This document shows, piece by piece, positions 59,125-64,000 of a stretch of DNA of 64,000 nucleotides. The notes under the pieces are model-generated. The model was given only the letters and a program-made list of their open reading frames with translations, did no database searches and was not told the DNA's origin. Numbering within the stretch: the stretch's first letter is position 1; each line of letters opens with the position of its first letter. The stretch is from Bacteroidales bacterium (GTDB taxonomy: Bacteria > Bacteroidota > Bacteroidia > Bacteroidales > UBA932): the NCBI GenBank assembly GCA_017534745.1, contig JAFXVX010000015.1:1-64000 (forward strand), read 5' to 3'. The position numbers were made by a program, and so were the translations under genes.

Positions 59125-59154
59125 TTTGAAATCCAAAGATTTTTACTAAATTTG
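59125..59154 (+). promoter_or_regulatory. Promoter of the rplP ribosomal protein operon
   Basis: TTTG at 59125-59128 and TAAATTTG at 59147-59154 match the consensus. It is followed by an 80-nt leader before rplP with AGGGTT repeated three times (from about 59173), which could be a site for autoregulation by a ribosomal protein, though no known structure is recognised. Confidence 0.7.
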
Positions 59155-59241
59155 CAGTCCCAAAATCCGGCCAGGGTTAGCACAAGGCGCTGATAGTCAG
59201 GGTTTTAGGGTAAAAGGAAATATTTTTAAAGTAATACAACG

Positions 59242-59664
59242 ATGTTACAGCCTAAAAGAACAAAGTACAGAAGGGAACAGAAAAACCGCATGAAGGGCAA
59301 CGCCGGCAGAGGCAACCAGCTCGCATTCGGTTCCTTCGGCCTCAAGACCCTTGAGAATTGCTGGGTCACTGCGCATCAGATTGAGGCAGCCCGTCAGGCG
59401 ATTTCCCGCCGCATGAACCGTGAAGGCCAGATCTGGATCAGGATATTCCCTGTCAAGCCTTTCACCGCCAAGCCCCTCGACACCCGTATGGGTAAGGGTA
59501 AAGGCGATCCCCAGGGCTTCGTAGCCCCCGTCACCCCCGGCCGCATCCTCTTCGAGGCGGAAGGCGTCTCCCTCGCAATCGCCAAGGAAGCAATGCGCCT
59601 CGCCGCCCAGAAGCTCCCCGTCGCGACCAAATTCGTCGTCCGCAGGGACTATGTCGAAGAATAA
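59242..59664 (+). CDS. rplP: 50S ribosomal protein L16
   Basis: A 140-residue protein matching L16 from start to end: [54 protein letters not shown] and [20 protein letters not shown]. It binds 23S rRNA near the peptidyl-transferase centre. It is the first gene of this operon segment. The genes normally upstream (rpsC and others of the S10 cluster) are absent and replaced by a promoter. Confidence 0.97.
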   Translation: MLQPKRTKYRREQKNRMKGNAGRGNQLAFGSFGLKTLENCWVTAHQIEAARQAISRRMNREGQIWIRIFPVKPFTAKPLDTRMGKGKGDPQGFVAPVTPGRILFEAEGVSLAIAKEAMRLAAQKLPVATKFVVRRDYVEE

Positions 59665-59682
59665 TCAATAGGAGAAAGAGAA

Positions 59683-59880
59683 ATGAAAGTTTCAGAAGCA
59701 CGTGAAATGTCGATTGCCGATCTCAAGGATCTTATCGACGTCAAGAGGAAAGAGCTCGACACCATGAGGCTCAATCACGCCATCTCTCCCGTGGAGGACA
59801 CCTCCACTTTCGCAAAGACCCGCAGGGACATCGCCCGTATGATTACGGTTCTCGCGGAAAAGGAAAATGAGCAGAAATAA
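59683..59880 (+). CDS. rpmC: 50S ribosomal protein L29
   Basis: A 65-residue, mostly helical protein (MKVSEAREMSIADLKDLID, RRDIARMITVL), normal in length for L29. It lies at the peptide exit tunnel in the ribosome. GGAGAAAGAG precedes the ATG, and the gene follows rplP by 18 bp. Confidence 0.95.
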   Translation: MKVSEAREMSIADLKDLIDVKRKELDTMRLNHAISPVEDTSTFAKTRRDIARMITVLAEKENEQK

Positions 59881-59895
59881 TTGATATATATTTAT

Positions 59896-60150
59896 ATGGA
59901 AAGAAATCTTCGCAAAGAAAGAGTCGGTACGGTCGTCAGCAACAAGATGGACAAGACCATCGTCGTCGCCGTCGGTACTCACGAGAAGCACCCCCTCTAC
60001 GGAAAATTCGTCAAGAAGACCACCAAGTTCGTCGCAGCCGACGAGAAGAATGAGTGCTCGGAAGGCGACAAAGTCCGCATTATGGAGACCCGCCCCCTGT
60101 CCAAGACAAAGAGGTGGAGATTAGTTGAAATCGTAGAAAAAGTCAAGTAA
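59896..60150 (+). CDS. rpsQ: 30S ribosomal protein S17
   Basis: The ATG at 59896 gives [20 protein letters not shown] and 84 residues, the usual S17 length; the frame is also open from a TTG at 59881. The conserved [21 protein letters not shown] and [21 protein letters not shown] segments are present. It is a primary 16S rRNA-binding OB-fold protein. Confidence 0.95.
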   Translation: MERNLRKERVGTVVSNKMDKTIVVAVGTHEKHPLYGKFVKKTTKFVAADEKNECSEGDKVRIMETRPLSKTKRWRLVEIVEKVK

Positions 60151-60151
60151 T

Positions 60152-60517
60152 ATGATACAGCAGGAAACACGTTTAGCGGTGGCCGACAACAGCGGTGCAA
60201 AGGAAGTCCTCTGCATCCGCGTGCTTGGCGGTACCCACCATCGTTATGCGACTGTCGGCGACACCATCGTCGTGACCGTCAAGAGCGCCATTCCCGGTAG
60301 CGATGCCAAGAAGGGCACCGTCACCAGGGCTGTCATAGTTCGTACCAAGAAGGAAATCCGCAGGGCCGACGGTTCTTACATCCGTTTCGACGACAACGCC
60401 TGTGTCCTTCTGAGCAACGCCGGCGAGCTTCGCGGCACCCGTATCTTCGGTCCCGTCGCCAGGGAGCTCCGCGAGAACTACATGAAGATCGTCTCGCTTG
60501 CACCGGAAGTCCTTTAA
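60152..60517 (+). CDS. rplN: 50S ribosomal protein L14
   Basis: A 121-residue protein starting [20 protein letters not shown], with [33 protein letters not shown] and [14 protein letters not shown], diagnostic for L14. It starts 1 nt after the rpsQ stop. L14 takes part in the bridge to the small subunit. Confidence 0.97.
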   Translation: MIQQETRLAVADNSGAKEVLCIRVLGGTHHRYATVGDTIVVTVKSAIPGSDAKKGTVTRAVIVRTKKEIRRADGSYIRFDDNACVLLSNAGELRGTRIFGPVARELRENYMKIVSLAPEVL

Positions 60518-60530
60518 TAATTTAGAAGAG

Positions 60531-60845
60531 ATGAAAAAGTTCAATATCAGGAAAGGTGACAACGTGATTGTCAACGCCGGCAACGACAAGGGCAAGACCG
60601 GTAAGGTCCTCGAAGTCCTCCGCGACAAGGATCGCGTCATCGTCGAAGGCGTCAATATGGTCTCCAGGCACACCAAGCCCAACAGCAAGGCCCCTCAGGG
60701 CGGTATCATCAAGAAAGAGGCGAGCATCCACATCTCCAACGTCAACCTTATGGACGCTTCCGGCAAAGCCGTGAAGGTCGGCCACAAGGAAGTCGATGGC
60801 AAGAAGATCCGTTTCGCCAGAACAACAGGAGAGGAGATTAAGTAA
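60531..60845 (+). CDS. rplX: 50S ribosomal protein L24
   Basis: The ATG at 60531 ([20 protein letters not shown]) after AGAAGAG is the start; the frame is open back to 60498 inside rplN. The 104-residue product has the KOW motif ([21 protein letters not shown]) and [19 protein letters not shown]24 is an assembly initiator for the large subunit. Confidence 0.96.
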   Translation: MKKFNIRKGDNVIVNAGNDKGKTGKVLEVLRDKDRVIVEGVNMVSRHTKPNSKAPQGGIIKKEASIHISNVNLMDASGKAVKVGHKEVDGKKIRFARTTGEEIK

Positions 60846-60847
60846 TT

Positions 60848-61447
60848 ATGGCAAAGAAGAATAACGCACCCGTGGAAGTCCAGGCACTTCCCGCCGGATA
60901 TGTTCCGACCCTCAAGAAGGTCTATAACGAGGAGATCGTTCCCGCTCTCGTGAAGAAGTTCTCCTACACGACCGTGATGCAGGTTCCCCGTCTTGTCAAG
61001 ATCACCCTCAACGAGGGCGTCGGCGACGCGACCCAGGACCACAAGCTCGTCGAGGACGCCGCTGCTGAGCTCGGCATCATCGCCGGCCAGAAGGCGGTCA
61101 TCACCTCCTCCCGCAAGGACGTTTCCAACTTCAAACTCCGCAAGGGCATGGCCATCGGCACGAAGGTCACCCTCCGCGGCGTGAAGATGTACGAGTTCCT
61201 CGAGAGGCTCATCCGCGTTTCCCTCCCTCGTATCCGCGACTTCAACGGCATCGCCGAGAAGCTTGACGGCCAGGGCAACTACACCCTCGGCATCAAGGAG
61301 CAGATCATTTTCCCCGAGGTGGAAATCGACAAGAACCCTCGTATCCACGGAGTTGAAATCACTTTCGTCACCACGGCGAAGACCGACGAGGAAGCCCACG
61401 CTCTCCTCAAGGAGTTCGGCCTTCCCTTCAAGAAGCACAACAATTAA
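60848..61447 (+). CDS. rplE: 50S ribosomal protein L5
   Basis: A 199-residue protein with the L5 core (VMQVPRLVKITLNEGVGDAT, GQKAVITSSRKDVSNFKLRK, LPRIRDFNGIAEKLDGQGNY, EITFVTTAKTDEEAHALLKE). The first about 20 residues form an extension seen in Bacteroidetes. L5 binds 5S rRNA. It starts 2 nt after rplX. Confidence 0.97.
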   Translation: MAKKNNAPVEVQALPAGYVPTLKKVYNEEIVPALVKKFSYTTVMQVPRLVKITLNEGVGDATQDHKLVEDAAAELGIIAGQKAVITSSRKDVSNFKLRKGMAIGTKVTLRGVKMYEFLERLIRVSLPRIRDFNGIAEKLDGQGNYTLGIKEQIIFPEVEIDKNPRIHGVEITFVTTAKTDEEAHALLKEFGLPFKKHNN

Positions 61448-61459
61448 GCAGAAGCAGTT

Positions 61460-61729
61460 ATGGCAAAAGAATCAATGAAAGCCCGCGAGGTAAAACGCGC
61501 GAAACTGGTTGCCAAGTACGCCGCCAAGAGGCAGGCCCTCAAGGAAGCCGGAGACTACATCGCTCTCGACCGTCTTCCCAAGAACGCCAGCCCTGTGCGT
61601 CTCCACAACCGCTGCTCTCTCACCGGACGTCCGAAGGGCTACATGAGGCAGTTCGGCCTCAGCCGTATCCAGTTCCGTGAGATGGCTTCCGCAGGTCTCA
61701 TCCCCGGCGTGAAGAAGGCCTCCTGGTGA
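61460..61729 (+). CDS. rpsN: 30S ribosomal protein S14
   Basis: An 89-residue S14 of the type without a full zinc ribbon; only [14 protein letters not shown] remains of the Cys region. [23 protein letters not shown] is the standard end. It belongs to the head of the small subunit. A 63-bp gap with a GC-rich GGCG...CGCC element follows before rpsH. Confidence 0.96.
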   Translation: MAKESMKAREVKRAKLVAKYAAKRQALKEAGDYIALDRLPKNASPVRLHNRCSLTGRPKGYMRQFGLSRIQFREMASAGLIPGVKKASW

Positions 61730-61792
61730 CAATTTTATAACAATCGGATATCGGGCGTCTCCAGGGGCGCCGGTCCACAAAAAGACAAAACA

Positions 61793-62188
61793 ATGACTGA
61801 TCCAATTGCAGACTTTCTGACAAGAATCCGCAACGCTTACCTCGCTGGTAAGAAAATCGTCGAGATCCCCTCTTCGAACATGAAGGTGGCTCTCACCAAA
61901 ATACTGTGTGACAAGGGTTATATCCTCAGCTACAAAGTAGTCGAGGCCCAGCCTGTTGACACAATCAAAATAGCCCTCAAGTATCACCCGGTCACGAAGA
62001 CCCCCGCCATCAAGTCCATCATGCGCGTCTCTTCCCCCGGTCTGAGAAAGTACGTCGATGTGAAGTCGATGCCCCGCGTCCTCAACGGACTCGGCATCGC
62101 CATCCTCTCGACCTCCAAGGGCGTCATCACCGACAAGGAAGCCAAGGAGCTCGGCGTCGGCGGTGAAGTTATCTGCTACGTTTACTAA
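61793..62188 (+). CDS. rpsH: 30S ribosomal protein S8
   Basis: A 131-residue protein beginning MTDPIADFLTRIRNAYLAGK, with VSSPGLRKYVDVKSMPRVLN and GIAILSTSKGVITDKEAKEL. S8 binds the central domain of 16S rRNA and, in other bacteria, represses the spc operon. The 63-bp gap before it is the only long one in the cluster. Confidence 0.97.
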   Translation: MTDPIADFLTRIRNAYLAGKKIVEIPSSNMKVALTKILCDKGYILSYKVVEAQPVDTIKIALKYHPVTKTPAIKSIMRVSSPGLRKYVDVKSMPRVLNGLGIAILSTSKGVITDKEAKELGVGGEVICYVY

Positions 62189-62209
62189 ACACAAAAAGAA
62201 TCTGATATT

Positions 62210-62770
62210 ATGTCACGAATCGGTAAATTGCCTGTAAACCTTCCGGCCGGAGTGAGCGCAGAGCTCCTCGACGGCAACGTGGTGAAGGTTAAAGGCCCTC
62301 GCGGTGAGATGACCCAGAAGGTTGATCCCGACATCACCGTCACCATCGAGGGAAATGAAATCAAGTTCACCCGTCCGAGCGACCTCCCGCGCTTCCGCTC
62401 GATGCACGGCCTCTACAGGGCTCTCGTCCACAACATGGTGGTCGGTGTCCACGAGGGCTTCACCATCAAGCAGGAGTTCGTGGGCGTCGGTTACAGGGTG
62501 GCCGTCCAGGGCCAGCTCGTTACGATGTCCCTCGGCTACTCCCACGACATCCAGCTTCTCCTCCCCGCCGAGGTGAAGGCTGAGACCCCCCAGGTGAAAA
62601 AAGGCGAGAACCCCCTTCTCGTCCTCACGAGCAACGACAAGCAGCTCGTCGGACAGGTGGCCGCCAAGATCCGTTCATTCCGCCGTCCTGAGCCTTATAA
62701 GGGCAAGGGTATCAAGTTCGTCGGAGAGACTCTCCGTCGCAAGGCCGGCAAGACTGCCGCGGCAAAATAA
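62210..62770 (+). CDS. rplF: 50S ribosomal protein L6
   Basis: A 186-residue protein, MSRIGKLPVNLPAGVSAELL with the two-fold L6 repeat and the C-terminal RRPEPYKGKGIKFVGETLRR signature. Length is normal. It follows rpsH by 21 bp. Confidence 0.97.
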   Translation: MSRIGKLPVNLPAGVSAELLDGNVVKVKGPRGEMTQKVDPDITVTIEGNEIKFTRPSDLPRFRSMHGLYRALVHNMVVGVHEGFTIKQEFVGVGYRVAVQGQLVTMSLGYSHDIQLLLPAEVKAETPQVKKGENPLLVLTSNDKQLVGQVAAKIRSFRRPEPYKGKGIKFVGETLRRKAGKTAAAK

Positions 62771-62788
62771 TGACAGGAGGACACAATT

Positions 62789-63151
62789 ATGGCATTAAGT
62801 AGAATAGAAAGAAGAAAAAGGATCCACTACCGCATCCGTAAAAAGGTGAGCGGTACCGCTGAAAGGCCCAGGATGGTTGTCTTCCGCAGCAACAAGCAGA
62901 TCTACGTCCAGGTTATCAACGACCTCGAGGGCAAGACCCTCGTAGCCGCCGCTTCCAACGACAAGGCTCTCGCCGCTGAGTGCAAGGGCAAGAACGGTCG
63001 CGAGGCCGCCGCAGTTGTCGGCAAGGCCATCGCCGAGCGTGCCCTCGCCGCCGGTATCACCGCAGTATCCTTCGACCGTGGAGGTTATCTTTTCCACGGC
63101 AGAGTTAAAAGTTTGGCAGACGCTGCCCGTGAAGGCGGCCTCGTATTCTAG
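62789..63151 (+). CDS. rplR: 50S ribosomal protein L18
   Basis: A 120-residue protein ([40 protein letters not shown] with one substitution, [20 protein letters not shown]). It binds 5S rRNA with L5. ACAGGAGGAC precedes the ATG. Confidence 0.97.
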   Translation: MALSRIERRKRIHYRIRKKVSGTAERPRMVVFRSNKQIYVQVINDLEGKTLVAAASNDKALAAECKGKNGREAAAVVGKAIAERALAAGITAVSFDRGGYLFHGRVKSLADAAREGGLVF

Positions 63152-63162
63152 AGACAAAGACT

Positions 63163-63681
63163 ATGGCAAATTCAAACGTAAAAAGAGTCAAGACGTCTGA
63201 CCTTGAACTTAAGGACAGGCTCGTCGCCATCAACAGGGTCACCAAGGTGACCAAGGGCGGCCGTCACTTCCGTTTCGCCGCCATCGTGGTCGTAGGTGAT
63301 GAGAATGGTGTCGTAGGCTATGGTCTCGGCAAAGCCAACGAAGTCACCGCCGCCATCGCCAAGGGCGTCGAAGATGCGAAGAAGAACCTCGTGAAGGTCC
63401 CCGTCATCAACACGACCATCCCTCACGAGCAGGAGGCCCACTTCGGAGGCGCCCGCGTCTTCATGAAGCCTGCGGCTCCCGGTACCGGTGTCAAGGCCGG
63501 TGGTGCCATGCGCGCCGTCTTCGAGTCGGCCGGCATCCAGAACGTCCTTGCAAAGTCCAAGGGCTCGGCCAATCCCCACAACCTCGTGAAGGCGACCATC
63601 GCCGCTCTCACCGAGATGAGGGACGCCTACACCGTCGCAGGTCTCAGGGGTATCCCCATGAGCAGAGTGTTCAACGGATAA
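63163..63681 (+). CDS. rpsE: 30S ribosomal protein S5
   Basis: A 172-residue protein with [40 protein letters not shown] and the domain II stretch ending in [17 protein letters not shown]5 contributes to decoding accuracy and helicase activity of the ribosome. It follows rplR by 11 bp. Confidence 0.97.
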   Translation: MANSNVKRVKTSDLELKDRLVAINRVTKVTKGGRHFRFAAIVVVGDENGVVGYGLGKANEVTAAIAKGVEDAKKNLVKVPVINTTIPHEQEAHFGGARVFMKPAAPGTGVKAGGAMRAVFESAGIQNVLAKSKGSANPHNLVKATIAALTEMRDAYTVAGLRGIPMSRVFNG

Positions 63682-63700
63682 AAGTAAGGAGGAAAAAGTT

Positions 63701-63883
63701 ATGGCAAAACTCAGAATCACCCAGGTGCGCAGCACCAACGGCGAGACCAAGAGGCAGATCACGAACCTCCGTACCCTCGGTGTCCGCAGAATGAATCAGA
63801 CAGTTGAGGTTGAGAAGACCCCCATCACTCTCGGCAAGCTCGAGAAGGTTCATCACCTCGTTAAGGTTGAAGAAATTGACTAA
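63701..63883 (+). CDS. rpmD: 50S ribosomal protein L30
   Basis: A 60-residue protein, MAKLRITQVRSTNGETKRQI and TLRTLGVRRMNQ-like LRTLGVRRMNQTVEVEKTP, typical for L30. Preceded by AAGGAGGAAA. Normal length. Confidence 0.95.
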   Translation: MAKLRITQVRSTNGETKRQITNLRTLGVRRMNQTVEVEKTPITLGKLEKVHHLVKVEEID

Positions 63884-63896
63884 GGAGGAAACGAAG

Positions 63897-64000
63897 ATGA
63901 AACTTGAAAACATCGCACCCGCAAAGGGCGCAACCCACAACACCAAGAGGGTCGGCCGCGGACAGGGTTCCGGCAAGGGCGGCACAGCCACCCGCGGTGC
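63897..64000 (+). CDS. rplO: 50S ribosomal protein L15, N-terminal part
   Basis: The first 34 codons (MKLENIAPAKGATHNTKRVG, then GRGQGSGKGGTATRG) match the conserved Gly/Arg-rich N-terminus of L15. The gene is cut by the end of the window. AAGGAGGAAA lies 5 nt upstream, and rpmD ends 13 bp before. Confidence 0.95.
   Translation, partial: MKLENIAPAKGATHNTKRVGRGQGSGKGGTATRG

Noticed and set aside
61730..61792. Possible S8 regulatory hairpin before rpsH
   Set aside because: The GGCG...CGCC match is short, and I cannot see the known S8-binding structure; it is mentioned only as an odd gap.
1..64000. tRNA or rRNA genes
   Set aside because: No tRNA-like cloverleaf ends or rRNA core sequences were noticed in the intergenic stretches; most gaps are too short to hold them.

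Overview
The window is chromosomal DNA from a GC-rich member of Bacteroidota, very probably order Bacteroidales. The evidence is a SusC/SusD pair, BACON and DUF5018 surface lipoproteins, fimbrillin-like and BspA-like lipoproteins, an UpxY-type NusG paralogue, and many promoters of the Bacteroides type (-33 TTTG or TTG, -7 TAnnTTTG). I cannot place it below order. Nearly all genes on both strands carry signal peptides or lipoboxes, as expected of a glycan-degrading gut or rumen commensal.

Region 1 (1-15.9 kb) is a set of secreted carbohydrate-active enzymes: a GH78 rhamnosidase, an (alpha/alpha)6-type hypothetical enzyme, a GH27 alpha-galactosidase, a sialate O-acetylesterase fused to an endonuclease/exonuclease/phosphatase domain, a GH92 mannosidase that looks 3'-truncated, a nucleoside-hydrolase-like protein with an unusual N-terminal domain, and a UhpC/GlpT-type transporter. 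An AT-rich islet at about 2.85-3.73 kb holds an XRE regulator and, convergent with it, a probable small RNA with a consensus promoter and an intrinsic terminator.

Region 2 (15.98-26.46 kb) is an operon of five large surface lipoproteins. They share fimbrillin-like N-terminal modules. Two carry BspA-like leucine-rich repeats at the C-terminus and three carry a FISUMP/C-type-lectin-like C-terminal module.

Region 3 (26.55-46.56 kb) is a polysaccharide utilisation locus. A palindromic bidirectional promoter near 30.74 kb drives DUF4434-GH20-sugar porter leftward and AGE epimerase-SusC-SusD-DUF5018 lipoprotein-NAGPA-like phosphodiester glycosidase-GHL10-BACON lipoprotein rightward. After a strong terminator come an FAD oxidoreductase, a heparan-glucosaminide acetyltransferase-like membrane protein and a second GHL10 protein. 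The content points to N-acetylhexosamine polymers, perhaps bacterial cell-wall glycans (inference).

Region 4 (46.55-58.93 kb) holds a nuclease lipoprotein preceded by a 48-residue ORF, a ribokinase/GRP-transporter operon with a divergent LacI regulator that carries two low-complexity insertions, a REP-associated tyrosine transposase (RAYT) between two REP-like hairpin arrays, a sugar transferase-UpxY-AI-2E permease-PAP2 operon, and a DUF4294 protein.

Region 5 (59.1-64.0 kb) is the distal S10/spc ribosomal protein cluster, from rplP to the start of rplO. The usual upstream part (rpsJ to rpsC) is absent, and a new promoter lies directly before rplP.
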